DNA of 51,281 bases from Rhodobacter sp. (lineage in GTDB: Bacteria; Pseudomonadota; Alphaproteobacteria; Rhodobacterales; Rhodobacteraceae). The position numbers and the translations under genes are program-made. Position 1 is the first letter of the stretch. Each line of letters opens with the position of its first letter. The DNA is taken from contig JADCEL010000062.1 of the NCBI GenBank assembly GCA_020250125.1, forward strand, positions 1 through 51,281. The letters run 5' to 3'. Positions 18,115-27,329 of the stretch are shown piece by piece. The notes below the pieces were generated by a model, which did no database searches, was not told the DNA's origin, and saw only the letters and a program-made list of their open reading frames with translations.

Positions 18115-20652
18115 ATGATCAGGGACCAAACCGGCAGCATCACGTCTGAAAAACTCGTCTGGCCCCTTCGCCTGACCTGGGCAGGGATGTGGTGCGAGCG
18201 CTTGACGCATGCCTTCTGGCCGGTCTGGGCCATTGTCGCAGGCACGCTGTCGGTCCTTGCCTTCGGGATTCAGGACGGCCTTCCGATCGAGGCTGTCTGG
18301 ATCGGCGGTGTCGCCGCCCTGGGAGGCAGCCTTTGGGCGCTTGTCGCGGGCCTGCGGCGGTTCCGCCGGCCAAACCGGGGCGACGCCCTGGCGCGACTGG
18401 ATGCGGCCCTTCCCGGCCATCCCATCGCCGCCCTGGCCGACACCCAGGCCATCGGGGTGACGGATGCCGCGTCGCTGGCCGTCTGGCAGGCCCACCGGGC
18501 GCGCATGGCGGCGCGCGCGGATATGGCAAGACCGGTCGCGCCCGACCTGAAGCTGTCGCGCCGCGATCCTTTTGCCCTGCGCTATGTCGCATTGACCGCG
18601 CTGGTGATGGCCTTGCTCTTTGGCTCTCTCTGGCGGGCCGGTTCCGTCGTGGGAATGACGCCGGGGGGCGAAGCGCTGGCAAACGGCCCGGTCTGGGAAG
18701 GCTGGGCCCAGCCGCCCCTGCACACCGGCAAGCTCGCCCTTTACCTGAACGACATCACCCAAAGCCGGCTTGACCTGCCCACAGGCACCCGCTTCCAGCT
18801 GCGCCTGTATGGCGAGGTTGGCGCGCTGACCCTGACCGAAACCGTATCGAACCGGACCGATCCGCCGCCGGCGTCGGACCCCGCCCAGGAATTCGAGGTG
18901 GTCCAGTCCGGAACGGTCGAAATCGCCGGGCCGGGGGGGCGGCAGTGGAAGATCGTGGCAACCCCTGATTCCGCCCCAAAGATCACCGCAACCGGCGAGA
19001 TCAGCCGCCAGGCGCAGGGCGAGATGGCGCAGGCCTTTACCGCCACGGATGACTACGGGGTTGCCTCGGGCGTGGCGACGATTGCGCTGGACCTGCCGTC
19101 GGTCAGCCGCCGCCATGGCCTGTCGGTCGATCCCGAGCCGCGCGATGCCATCGTGCTGGACCTGCCGATGCCGATCACGGGTGACCGGACAGAGGTCAGC
19201 GAAACGCTGGTCGATGATCTGTCGAAGCATCCCTTCGCCAATCTGCCGGTGACATTCACCTTTGCGGCCACCGATGCCGTGGGGCAGACCGGCCAGTCTG
19301 CCCCCCTGTCGGTAACCCTGCCGGGACGGCGCTTTTTCGATCCGCTGGCGGCGGCCCTGATCGAGATGCGCCGCGATCTGCTGTGGTCCACGGCCAACGC
19401 CAGGCGTTCGGCGCAGATCCTCAAGGCGGTTACCCACCTGCCCGAAGGCTTCATCCGCAATGAACGCGCCTATCTGCGCCTGCGCGTCCTGCTTCGGGAT
19501 CTGGACGCAGCCGCAGCAACCGGGCTTGACGCCACCCGGCGCGACGAGATGGCCGATGCCCTGTGGGACATTGCCCTGCTTGTCGAGGAAGGCGATCTTG
19601 CCTCGGCGCTGGAACGCCTGCGCCGGGCGCAGGACCGGCTGGACGAGGCGATCAGGAACGGGGCCGACAAACCCGAGATTGACCGGCTGATGTCGGACCT
19701 GCGCGACGCGCTGGACGATTACATGCGCCAGCTTGCCGAAGAGGCCCAGAATAACCCCGATCAGCAGATGTCGCAGGACATGCAGGGCATGCAGATGTCG
19801 GCCGACCAGTTGCAGCAGATGCTCGACAAGTTGCAGCAGCTGATGGAAGAGGGGCGCATGGCCGAGGCCGCTGAACTGATGGAGGCGCTGCGCAACCTGA
19901 TGGAAAACATGCAGGTCACGCAGGGCGAGGGCGGCCAGGGTGGCCCCGGCGGGCAGGCGATGCAGGGTCTTTCCGATCTGCTGCGCGAACAGCAGGGCCT
20001 GTCTGACGAAAGCTTTCAGGAATTGCAGGACCAGTTCGGCGGCCAGGGGGACCAGCCCGGTCAGCCGGGACAGGGTCAACCCGGTCAGGGCCGGCAAGGT
20101 CAGGGCAACCGGCCCGGCACCGGCGGGGACGGGCAACTGCCGGATGACCGCAGCCTTGCCGAACGTCAGCAGGATTTGCGCAACCGGCTGGAAGGGCTGT
20201 CGCAGGGCTTGCCGGGCGGGGGCAGCCAGGCCGGGGAAGCGGGGCGTCAGCAGCTTGACAGGGCCGGCCGCGCCATGGACGAGGCCGAAGAGGCCCTTCG
20301 CAACGAAGATTTCTCTGGCGCGCTGGACCGTCAGGCCGAAGCCCTTGAAGCCCTGCGCGAAGGGATGCGCAATCTGGGCGAGGCACTGGCGCAGCAGCAG
20401 GGCGATCCCTACGGCGAGGGAACCCGCGACGGCGAAGCTTTTGGCCGCGCAGACCCCGGCGGCCAGCGTGATCCGCTGGGGCGCAGCAGCGGCGAAATGG
20501 GCCGGATCGGATCGGATCGCAACATGCTGCAAGGGGATGACGTCTACCGCCGCGCGCAGGACCTGCTGGACGAGATTCGCCGCCGCTCCGGCGATCAGAC
20601 CCGTCCCGATACCGAACTTGACTACCTCCGGCGGCTGCTGAACCGCTTCTGA
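18115..20652 (+). CDS. DUF4175 / TIGR02302-type membrane protein
   Basis: An 845-aa protein of the alphaproteobacterial DUF4175 (TIGR02302) type, function unknown. Three hydrophobic segments are near the N-terminus (about 35-55, 62-80, 155-175). A large, probably periplasmic beta-rich region follows, then helical segments rich in Gln, Met and Glu (about 540-620). A low-complexity Gly/Gln/Pro stretch (about 640-680) is coded by imperfect short repeats around nt 20040-20110. More helices end the protein. ATG 18115 follows GCAGAGGG. It stands 22 bp after lysA, so it is probably cotranscribed. Confidence 0.88.
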   Translation: MIRDQTGSITSEKLVWPLRLTWAGMWCERLTHAFWPVWAIVAGTLSVLAFGIQDGLPIEAVWIGGVAALGGSLWALVAGLRRFRRPNRGDALARLDAALPGHPIAALADTQAIGVTDAASLAVWQAHRARMAARADMARPVAPDLKLSRRDPFALRYVALTALVMALLFGSLWRAGSVVGMTPGGEALANGPVWEGWAQPPLHTGKLALYLNDITQSRLDLPTGTRFQLRLYGEVGALTLTETVSNRTDPPPASDPAQEFEVVQSGTVEIAGPGGRQWKIVATPDSAPKITATGEISRQAQGEMAQAFTATDDYGVASGVATIALDLPSVSRRHGLSVDPEPRDAIVLDLPMPITGDRTEVSETLVDDLSKHPFANLPVTFTFAATDAVGQTGQSAPLSVTLPGRRFFDPLAAALIEMRRDLLWSTANARRSAQILKAVTHLPEGFIRNERAYLRLRVLLRDLDAAAATGLDATRRDEMADALWDIALLVEEGDLASALERLRRAQDRLDEAIRNGADKPEIDRLMSDLRDALDDYMRQLAEEAQNNPDQQMSQDMQGMQMSADQLQQMLDKLQQLMEEGRMAEAAELMEALRNLMENMQVTQGEGGQGGPGGQAMQGLSDLLREQQGLSDESFQELQDQFGGQGDQPGQPGQGQPGQGRQGQGNRPGTGGDGQLPDDRSLAERQQDLRNRLEGLSQGLPGGGSQAGEAGRQQLDRAGRAMDEAEEALRNEDFSGALDRQAEALEALREGMRNLGEALAQQQGDPYGEGTRDGEAFGRADPGGQRDPLGRSSGEMGRIGSDRNMLQGDDVYRRAQDLLDEIRRRSGDQTRPDTELDYLRRLLNRF

Positions 20653-20658
20653 GGCCGC

Positions 20659-21564
20659 TCAGCCGCCTTGCCCGTCCAGTCCGGTCAGGTTGCGCAGGGC
20701 TGTATTGGCGGACTGCAACGCGGCATCGACACCCAGCCGCGCCCGGTCAACAGCCTCGACATAGGCGCGGACAATGTTTTCGCTGGCCGGCAGTACCGAA
20801 ACAATACCCGGTGCCGAGACATAGGCAGACCACATCAGCACGGCGATAAAGACGATCAGGACAAGGCCTGCGCGGAAGCCGCGCCGTTCCTCGTACTCCT
20901 CGGCGTCGGTTTCGGGATCGCCGTCCTCTTCCCGCGGCTCGTTGATGGCGCGAAGGGTGGAGTTGATTTCCCCGATATCGGGCAGCAGTCCGCGCTGCGC
21001 GGCCGCGCGTGTCGCCGGGTCATCCCCGGCGGGCAGGTCATCCGCGCTGACTGACAGATCGGCAAACCGCGCCTGCCCTGCCGGGACCGGGAAGGGCAGG
21101 GGCGGCGGCGGGGGCACCGGCGGTTCCGGCGGCGCAAGCCGGGGGTCTTCCTGCACCTCCATGGGGGGCGATGCCTCGGCGCGGCGGGCGGCCGCTTCGC
21201 GCGCAGCCTCTTCCCGCAGAACCGCAAGCACGCTGTCATCAAGGCCACGACGCCGCAGCGCGTCGGCGTCTTCCCTTGGCGGCGGCAGATGCGGCGGCTC
21301 TTCGCCGGTCAGGGCTTCGGCGTCCGGTCCGGCAGTCCCGTTCCACCCGTCGTCGTCCGGAGCGGTCCCCCCCGGCGCAGACAGACCGGGGCCGGCCGGA
21401 TCATCCTGCGCCGGAAAGTCCGGGTCGGCGGCGCGCCCGGCATCCTTGGGCATCTGAAACCAGGCATGTCCGCAGCTTGAACATTGCACATCCCGCCCGG
21501 CGGGCGGGACGGCTGCATCATCAACCTCATACTGCGCATCACAATTCGGGCAAATCAGCCGCAT
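20659..21564 (-). CDS. Zinc-ribbon (MJ0042-type) membrane protein
   Basis: A 301-aa protein. The N-terminal MRLICPNCDAQYEVDD...VQCSSCGHAW is a CxxC-CxxC zinc ribbon of the MJ0042 finger type. A long acidic, Pro-rich linker (about 40-220, including a PPVPPPPPLPFP run) follows. One membrane helix lies at about 240-260, with a short C-terminal region outside. Such proteins often stand beside ftsE in Rhodobacterales, here divergently (198-bp spacer). Role unknown; a link to division is only context. The start at 21564 was fixed by the zinc ribbon. Confidence 0.87.
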   Translation of the reverse strand: MRLICPNCDAQYEVDDAAVPPAGRDVQCSSCGHAWFQMPKDAGRAADPDFPAQDDPAGPGLSAPGGTAPDDDGWNGTAGPDAEALTGEEPPHLPPPREDADALRRRGLDDSVLAVLREEAAREAAARRAEASPPMEVQEDPRLAPPEPPVPPPPPLPFPVPAGQARFADLSVSADDLPAGDDPATRAAAQRGLLPDIGEINSTLRAINEPREEDGDPETDAEEYEERRGFRAGLVLIVFIAVLMWSAYVSAPGIVSVLPASENIVRAYVEAVDRARLGVDAALQSANTALRNLTGLDGQGG

Positions 21565-21761
21565 GTTTTCCTGTTCCCGGGGGCTCGCGTCCAGCAGCAT
21601 CCGCCTGCCATTTCGCCCTGTTCTAGCAATGATGCATCGCTTCTCCAAGCATTTGTGTCCGGCAAGAACAAGAACCGGCTGCCACAAGCGATTGAATCCG
21701 GCGCAAAACCGGGCAAGACTGCACCGCATCCGGCCCCGGTGGCCGGCGTACCGGGGGGCCC

Positions 21762-22433
21762 GTGATCGCGTTCGACAGTGTCGCCTACAGTTACGGCGGG
21801 GCCGGGCTTCTGTCCGAAGTGTCGCTGCGGCTTGCGCCGGGGTCATTCCACTTTCTGACGGGGCCGTCGGGGTCGGGGAAATCCACCTTCCTCAAGCTGT
21901 GCTATGCCGAGTTGCGCCCCACGGCGGGGCGGATCAGCATTTTTGACCGCGATGTGCGCAGCCTCGACCGGGATGACATCGCGCGCACCCGCCGCCGCAT
22001 CGGCATCGTCCATCAGGATTGCCAGTTTCTGGATCATTTGCCGCTTGCCGCCAATGTGGCGCTGCCGCTGACCGTGACGGGACGGGACACCCCGGTGCAG
22101 GACCTGTCCGATCTGCTGGCCTGGGTCGGCCTTGGCCATCTGGCGGATGCCCTGCCACCATCGCTGTCGGGGGGGGAACGGCAGCGCGCCGCGCTGGCGC
22201 GGGCGGTGATCATCGCCCCGGACGTGATCCTGGCCGATGAGCCGACCGGCAATGTCGACTGGGAAATGTCGCTGCGGCTTCTGTCGCTGCTGGTGGAACT
22301 GAACCGGATGGGCAAGACGATCCTGGTTGCGACCCATGACCTGACCCTGATCCGCACGGTGAAACAACAGGTCGCCGCCCGCGTTCTGCGGATCCGCAAC
22401 CAGCGCGTCCAGCTTGCCGGGGCAGACCTGTGA
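21762..22433 (+). CDS. ftsE: Cell division ATP-binding protein FtsE
   Basis: ATPase of the FtsEX complex, which controls peptidoglycan hydrolases at the septum. 223 aa. Walker A is GPSGSGKST, the ABC signature LSGGERQRAALARA, Walker B VILADEPTGNVD, and the H-loop ATHD. Start is GTG 21762 preceded by a G-rich site. The end overlaps ftsX by GTGA, so the two subunits are translated together. Confidence 0.94.
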   Translation: MIAFDSVAYSYGGAGLLSEVSLRLAPGSFHFLTGPSGSGKSTFLKLCYAELRPTAGRISIFDRDVRSLDRDDIARTRRRIGIVHQDCQFLDHLPLAANVALPLTVTGRDTPVQDLSDLLAWVGLGHLADALPPSLSGGERQRAALARAVIIAPDVILADEPTGNVDWEMSLRLLSLLVELNRMGKTILVATHDLTLIRTVKQQVAARVLRIRNQRVQLAGADL

Positions 22434-23317
22434 CGGGGGCGCCCGGCATGGTGCTGCGCCACGCGGAACGGGTTGTGCCCCCGTCCGGCCCCAGCGCCTG
22501 GCTGACGACGCTGACCTCGGCTGCGATGGCGTTTCTGGCGGTGTTTGCCCTGGCGCTTGCGCTGGCCTCGGGCCGGCTGGCCGACCGCTGGACCGAAGGT
22601 CTGGCCAACAGCGCCACCATCCGCATCTCGGCCCCGGCAGATCAGATGGACCGCCAGACGCAGGCGGTGCTGGACCTGCTGGCCACCACCCCCGGTGTCG
22701 CCTTGGCGCGCGCGCTGACGGATGACGAACAGCGCAAGCTGCTGGAGCCGTGGTTCGGCCCGGACCTGCCGCTGGATAGCCTGCCCATTCCCCGGCTGAT
22801 CGAGGTGACGGAAGACGGCACGGGATATGATGGCGAAGGGCTGCGCCTGCGGCTGGCTGCCGAAGCCCCCGGCGCAATCCTGGATGACCATGCCCGCTGG
22901 CGCGTTCCGCTGGCCGTTGCCGCGGGGCGGCTGCGCATCCTTGGTGTGGTCTCGGTCGTGCTGATCCTGGGAACCATGGCTGGCATGATCACGCTGGCGG
23001 CCAATGCGGCGCTGGCCACCAATGCGCAGGTGATCCGCGTGCTGCGTCTGGTCGGTGCGCGAGATGCCTTCATCGCCCGCGCCTTCGTGCGCCGCTTTAC
23101 CCTGCGCGCCCTGTCGGGGGCTGCCATTGGCACGGCGCTGGGGATGCTGGCGGTGGCTGCCCTGCCTTCGGCGGATGCGGCGGGCGGGTTCCTGACCGGG
23201 CTTGGCTTTCAGGGGGCGGGCTGGCTCTGGCCGCTGGTGCTGCCGCCCCTTGCCGCCGTGGTGGCCTTTGTCACCACCCGGAACGCCGCCTTCGGCAAGC
23301 TGCGGGAGATGATGTGA
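22430..23317 (+). CDS. ftsX: Cell division protein FtsX
   Basis: Membrane subunit of FtsEX. 295 aa. Helix 1 is at about 27-48, an extracytoplasmic domain at about 50-165, then three more helices (about 172-195, 225-250, 262-282). RVLRLVGARDAFIARAFVRRF is the typical FtsX/MacB coupling segment. It starts with GTG inside the ftsE stop and ends overlapping the acyltransferase start. Confidence 0.93.
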   Translation: MTGAPGMVLRHAERVVPPSGPSAWLTTLTSAAMAFLAVFALALALASGRLADRWTEGLANSATIRISAPADQMDRQTQAVLDLLATTPGVALARALTDDEQRKLLEPWFGPDLPLDSLPIPRLIEVTEDGTGYDGEGLRLRLAAEAPGAILDDHARWRVPLAVAAGRLRILGVVSVVLILGTMAGMITLAANAALATNAQVIRVLRLVGARDAFIARAFVRRFTLRALSGAAIGTALGMLAVAALPSADAAGGFLTGLGFQGAGWLWPLVLPPLAAVVAFVTTRNAAFGKLREMM

Positions 23318-24075
23318 TGGCAGGCGCCGTGCAATGGCTGCGGTCGGTGCTGTTCATCGCGCAGATGTATCTGGCGATGCCGCTGTTCGCGATTGTCTTC
23401 ACGCCCTTTGCGCTGTTCAGCCGCCCCGCCGCCTTTGCCGCCTGCCATGCCTATTGCCGCTGGGTGCGCTGGACCGCCCGATGGATGGTGGGCCTGCGGT
23501 CCGAGGTGCGCGGCACCCCGCCGCAGGGCGAGGCGCTGATTGCGGCCAAGCATCATTCGTTCTTTGACATCATCCTGTTGTTCAGCGCCCTGCCGCGCGC
23601 GAAATTCATCATGAAAAAGGAACTGAAATGGGCCCCGATCCTGGGCTGGTATGCGCTGCGCATCGGCTGCGTGCCGGTGGACAGGGGCAAGCGCGGCCAG
23701 GCGATTGCCGCGATGATGCAGGCGGTTCAGGACGGGCGGCAGGACCCCGGACAGTTGATCATCTATCCCGAAGGCACCCGCACCGCGCCGGGCGCGCCCC
23801 CGGCCTATAAGGTGGGGTCTGCCGTGCTTTATGCCCAGCTGGGGCAAAGCTGCGTGCCTGCCGCCACCAATGTGGGGGTGTTCTGGCCGCGCCACGGCTT
23901 TCATCGCAAGCCCGGCCTTGCGGTGGTGGAGTTTCTTCCCGCCATCATGCCCGGTCTGACCAACCCCGAATTCATGGCGGAACTGGAGCAGCGCATCGAA
24001 ACCGCGTCCAACGCGCTGATGGCCGAGGCGGGTTTCATCGCGTCGGCGCAGGGTGCCCCCCGGCATGGCCCCTGA
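23317..24075 (+). CDS. 1-acyl-sn-glycerol-3-phosphate acyltransferase-like
   Basis: A PlsC-type acyltransferase, probably making phosphatidic acid or acylating a related lipid at the inner membrane. 252 aa. One or two hydrophobic helices are at about 10-40. The catalytic HX4D motif is H79-D84 (KHHSFFDI). IYPEGTRT is the glycerophosphate-binding motif. ATG 23317 overlaps the ftsX stop; a GTG one codon upstream is also possible. The third gene of a coupled ftsE-ftsX-acyltransferase operon. Confidence 0.92.
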   Translation: MAGAVQWLRSVLFIAQMYLAMPLFAIVFTPFALFSRPAAFAACHAYCRWVRWTARWMVGLRSEVRGTPPQGEALIAAKHHSFFDIILLFSALPRAKFIMKKELKWAPILGWYALRIGCVPVDRGKRGQAIAAMMQAVQDGRQDPGQLIIYPEGTRTAPGAPPAYKVGSAVLYAQLGQSCVPAATNVGVFWPRHGFHRKPGLAVVEFLPAIMPGLTNPEFMAELEQRIETASNALMAEAGFIASAQGAPRHGP

Positions 24076-24400
24076 CCCCGGCACAGCGGCCCATGTCGCA
24101 GAACGGATGCCGGCGGCAGGTCAGATCGGCCTGCGCAAGATGTTCGGTGAATGCACCGTCTATCTTCAGGGCAAGGTGGTGGCGCTGATCTGTGACAACC
24201 GGCTTGTCGTCAGGCGAACTGCGGGAACCGTGCCGCTTTTGCCCGATCCGCAGATGGTGCCGCCCCATCCCGGTGCGAAACCCTGATCCAGGCCGATATC
24301 CTGCCGGATGACCCCGACGCACTTGCGGCGCAGGTGCCCGCCGTTGCACGCGATCTTCCCAAGCCGAAAGCCCCGAAGAAGGCGCATATGCCAAAGGCCA
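24065..24400 (+). pseudogene. Frameshifted TfoX/Sxy N-domain-like relic
   Basis: The first frame (24065-24286) reads as a TfoX N-terminal domain: LRKMFGECTVYLQGKVVALICDNRLVV, then a PDPQMVPPHPGAKP end. It stops at a TGA at 24284-24286. Directly after, another frame continues the expected family C-terminus (LIQADILPDDPDALAAQVPA, then a KPKAPKK tail). One extra C in the CCC before that stop would rejoin the frames. Even then no stop follows at the expected place, so the 3' end is also degraded. It overlaps the end of the acyltransferase gene. A sequencing error cannot be excluded for the frameshift. Confidence 0.7.
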
Positions 24401-24492
24401 GACACAGACATTGTTCCGGGCCGGAATGCGACCGGCACATCCGCACAGGGACGATCCCGCGGGGACCGCAGGGTGCCGACCCCCCGCCCGGC

Positions 24493-24807
24493 TCAGGCGA
24501 ATTTCAGCGCGGCAATCCCGGCGACGATCAGCAGGATTCCCGCCACCCGCAGCGGCGTCACCGGTTCGCCGAACAGGATCACCGCCAGAATGGCGGTGCC
24601 CACCGCCCCGATCCCGACCCAGACAGCATAGGCGGTGCCCACGGGAAGCGTTTTCATGGCAAGACTGAGCAGCCAGAAGCTGCCGATTGCCCCCACAACG
24701 GTTGCAAGGCTGGGCCAGAACCGGGTGAAGCCTTCGGAATACTTCAGCCCGATGGCCCAGCCGGTTTCCATCAGACCGGCAATCAGGACGATCAGCCAGG
24801 GGTTCAT
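24493..24807 (-). CDS. Small multidrug resistance family exporter (SugE/Gdx-like)
   Basis: A 104-aa, four-helix SMR protein. It has the essential membrane Glu E14 (GLMETGWAIGLKYSEGF) and the segment AMKTLPVGTAYAVWVGIGAVGTAI typical of the SugE/Gdx guanidinium exporters. Substrate assignment is inferred from that segment. Its ATG overlaps the accA stop by one base, so it is probably cotranscribed with accA. It faces the TfoX relic tail to tail. Confidence 0.9.
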   Translation of the reverse strand: MNPWLIVLIAGLMETGWAIGLKYSEGFTRFWPSLATVVGAIGSFWLLSLAMKTLPVGTAYAVWVGIGAVGTAILAVILFGEPVTPLRVAGILLIVAGIAALKFA

Positions 24808-25766
24808 CAGGCTGCCAGCCCCTTGGTGCCCATATCCAGGAACTTCTGGCGGCGGTCCCTGACCAGTGCGTCGGGCTTTTTGCCCGCAAGGTCCTTCAGC
24901 ATCGCCTCGATGGCTTTGCCGACAGCCTCGATGGTTTCGGTGCGCCCGCGCTGCGCGCCGCCCAGCGGTTCCTTGATGATCCGGTCGATCACGCCCAGCT
25001 TTTGCAGGTCTTGCGCCGTCAGCCGCAGCGCCTCTGCCGCCTCGCGCATCTTTTCGGCGTCTTTCCACAGGATCGACGCACAGCCTTCCGGTGAGATCAC
25101 CGAATAGACCGAATGTTCCAGCATGGCGATGCGGTTGGCCGTGGCAAAGGCCACCGCCCCGCCGGAGCCGCCTTCGCCGATGATCACGCTGACCAGCGGC
25201 ACGCCGATTTCCAGGCATTTCGCGGTCGAGGTGGCAATCGCCTCTGCCTGCCCGCGTTCTTCCGCACCCTTGCCGGGATAGGCACCGGGCGTGTCGATCA
25301 GCGTCACCACCGGCAGGCGGAACCGCTGCGCAAGGTCCATCAGCCGGATCGCCTTGCGGTAGCCTTCGGGGCGCGCCATGCCGAAGTTGCGCTGGATCCG
25401 GGTCTTGGTGTCGTTGCCCTTTTCGTGGCCGATCACCATCACCGGCGCATCGTTGAACCGCGCCAGCCCGCCCATGACCGCATGGTCATCGGCAAAGTTC
25501 CGGTCCCCCGCCAGCAGGGTAAACTCTGAAAACAGGGCATCGATGTAATCCTTGCAATGCGGCCTGTCCGGGTGCCGGGCCACCTGGCATTTCTGCCAGG
25601 GGGTCAGACCCTTGTAGAGGTCCTTGAGCAGCGTTTCGGCCTTGCGGTCCAGGGCCGCCGCTTCCTTTTCCACATCCATTTCCCGGTTGGCCCGCGCCAT
25701 CGCACGCAGTTCTTCCGCCTTGCCCTCGATCTCGGCCAGGGGCTTTTCGAATTCCAGGTAGTTCAT
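24807..25766 (-). CDS. accA: Acetyl-CoA carboxylase carboxyltransferase subunit alpha
   Basis: Transfers carboxyl from biotin to acetyl-CoA (malonyl-CoA synthesis) with AccD. 319 aa, typical. [20 protein letters not shown] is the family start. The core holds [35 protein letters not shown] (crotonase-like oxyanion region), [11 protein letters not shown] and [18 protein letters not shown] 25766 follows a GGAG-type site. Confidence 0.97.
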   Translation of the reverse strand: MNYLEFEKPLAEIEGKAEELRAMARANREMDVEKEAAALDRKAETLLKDLYKGLTPWQKCQVARHPDRPHCKDYIDALFSEFTLLAGDRNFADDHAVMGGLARFNDAPVMVIGHEKGNDTKTRIQRNFGMARPEGYRKAIRLMDLAQRFRLPVVTLIDTPGAYPGKGAEERGQAEAIATSTAKCLEIGVPLVSVIIGEGGSGGAVAFATANRIAMLEHSVYSVISPEGCASILWKDAEKMREAAEALRLTAQDLQKLGVIDRIIKEPLGGAQRGRTETIEAVGKAIEAMLKDLAGKKPDALVRDRRQKFLDMGTKGLAA

Positions 25767-25843
25767 CGGGCACTCCTCAAGCCGGTCGGTCCTATATGGC
25801 CAGAGGCGGGGCAAGAAGCAACTCGCCCCGGACGGGCGTGGCC

Positions 25844-26278
25844 CTATCCCGCCGCCGCCGCGCCGTCGAGCGCAACCAGATGCGCCACATGATCCGGCCC
25901 ACAGGACAGTTTCTGCGCCACCTTGCTGTCCGGCAGAACCACGCGCCAGAACGGCACGACCTCTTCCAGGCGCTTGCCCCCGGCCAGATCGGCCAGCGCC
26001 ACCTCGGCCACGACCCGCAGGTAAATGGCCGTCGTGACCGGGCACATCGCATTGGCACCGGCCTTGCGCGCCAGTTCGTTGCGCATCCGGTCCATCGTCC
26101 GCGTCTCGGCTTTGGGAATGCGCGACAGGTAGTTCGCAATCTCGCCCGGCGAGGAGATGAGCATCGTGTTCCCCGCCTTTACCCCGGCAAAATCGGCATG
26201 CAGCATGACGACATGCGGTGCCTTTGCCGCGCCGAACCGCTTGCGCCAATCGGTCGGCTTCTTTGTTTTCCCGGCCAT
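25844..26278 (-). CDS. Uncharacterised conserved-looking protein
   Basis: A 144-145-aa basic-to-neutral protein, no signal peptide or membrane helix. It begins with a Lys-rich segment ([15 protein letters not shown]). It contains [41 protein letters not shown] and a [16 protein letters not shown] helix. I do not recognise the family with confidence. The start is one of two adjacent ATGs (26281 or 26278), overlapping the stop of the upstream SRPBCC gene, so the two are probably translated together. Confidence 0.75.
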   Translation of the reverse strand: MAGKTKKPTDWRKRFGAAKAPHVVMLHADFAGVKAGNTMLISSPGEIANYLSRIPKAETRTMDRMRNELARKAGANAMCPVTTAIYLRVVAEVALADLAGGKRLEEVVPFWRVVLPDSKVAQKLSCGPDHVAHLVALDGAAAAG

Positions 26279-26763
26279 CATTCACCCTCGCTTCGCGCCT
26301 TCAATGCTGCCAGATAATCTGCGGCGAAGGCATCGGGATCAAAGAAAATCCGCCCCAGTATCCGGCCAAAAGGCGACGGCACTTCGACCCGTTCCACAAC
26401 TGCAATGCGCGTGCCCTTCCCCTCGGGCGTCAGCGTGGCTTCCCATGTGCCCGCATAACCCGCATCCGAAGAAAAGCGCAGCCGTACCTGCGATTCGTCC
26501 GCCTGCTCGGCCACGAAGGTGATGCGCTCGCCGCGCGCGGTCACTTCTGCCCAGCCGTCCGGCGTAGGCGTGACCGTGGCGATGCCTGCCCGCCATTGCG
26601 GCTGCAACTCTACAGCCTGGATGACTTCAAGCACCCGCTTTGGGGCCGCGTCGATCACAACCGAGGCCCGTCCCTCGCGTCCCGGCGGCAGCAGCCAGCC
26701 CACCGCAAACACCGTGCCGGCCAGCAATAGACCCCCTGCCACAGACCAGATCACGAACCGCAT
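26278..26763 (-). CDS. SRPBCC-fold membrane-anchored protein
   Basis: A 161-aa protein with one N-terminal helix (about 3-25, anchor or signal) and a START/SRPBCC-like domain: [29 protein letters not shown], then alternating strands ([32 protein letters not shown]) and a C-terminal helix. This fold binds hydrophobic ligands; none can be named. Downstream overlap with the 25844-26278 gene suggests a two-gene unit. Confidence 0.82.
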   Translation of the reverse strand: MRFVIWSVAGGLLLAGTVFAVGWLLPPGREGRASVVIDAAPKRVLEVIQAVELQPQWRAGIATVTPTPDGWAEVTARGERITFVAEQADESQVRLRFSSDAGYAGTWEATLTPEGKGTRIAVVERVEVPSPFGRILGRIFFDPDAFAADYLAALKARSEGE

Positions 26764-27329
26764 CGATACCTCCGCACACTGCCCGACATTGCACTGGCAG
26801 GGCCGGTCGGTGCCCGCAAGTACCGCAGTTTTTTTATATTGGAAACAGTGTCTTGTTGCGAATCTGCGCTTTGTGGCACCCTTTGCCGCGCGCCCCGGCC
26901 CTGTCCACGGCGGCCGGACCCCTGGGCGCCGCAGCGATCCCGGCGGGCCAGGGCGGCACTGCGCCACCGTCGCCTGCCCCGTTTCGTCTGACGCATCTTT
27001 GCGGCCGCGCCTGCTGATTCGGGCAAGACATCGGCGCGCTGCTGACACATTCTTTGTGCCGGGCGCGGCAGCGGAGATGATGATGATCCAGACCCACAGC
27101 CATCTGTTTCCGGGCGACGCCGCCGGTCCGCCTGCCACCAGGGGGGTGGCGGTGATTGCCAACTGCCGCCCGGACCTTGTCCCGGCCGGCGAGGGTTGGG
27201 CAATGCCCTGCCGACGCGGGCCTGCCCGACGGGCCCCCGGCCGGGGCGAAGGCGGCAGGCACCGTCAGAGACCCCCCGGAAAACCCGCAAGGCATCGATC
27301 TTGTGCAAACTGACCGCAAGGAACCGCCG
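26764..27329. other. 566-bp intergenic region without a supported gene
   Basis: This lies between the divergent SRPBCC and epimerase genes. It contains an AT-rich TTTTTTTATATTGG tract near 26828-26841, unusual for this genome and a possible promoter region for either side. Long open frames here have no start signals and are high-GC artefacts. I see no RNA gene or repeat. Confidence 0.5.

Noticed and set aside
18031-20532. 833-codon open frame on the minus strand
   Set aside because: Antisense to the DUF4175 gene and without any recognisable motif or start signal.
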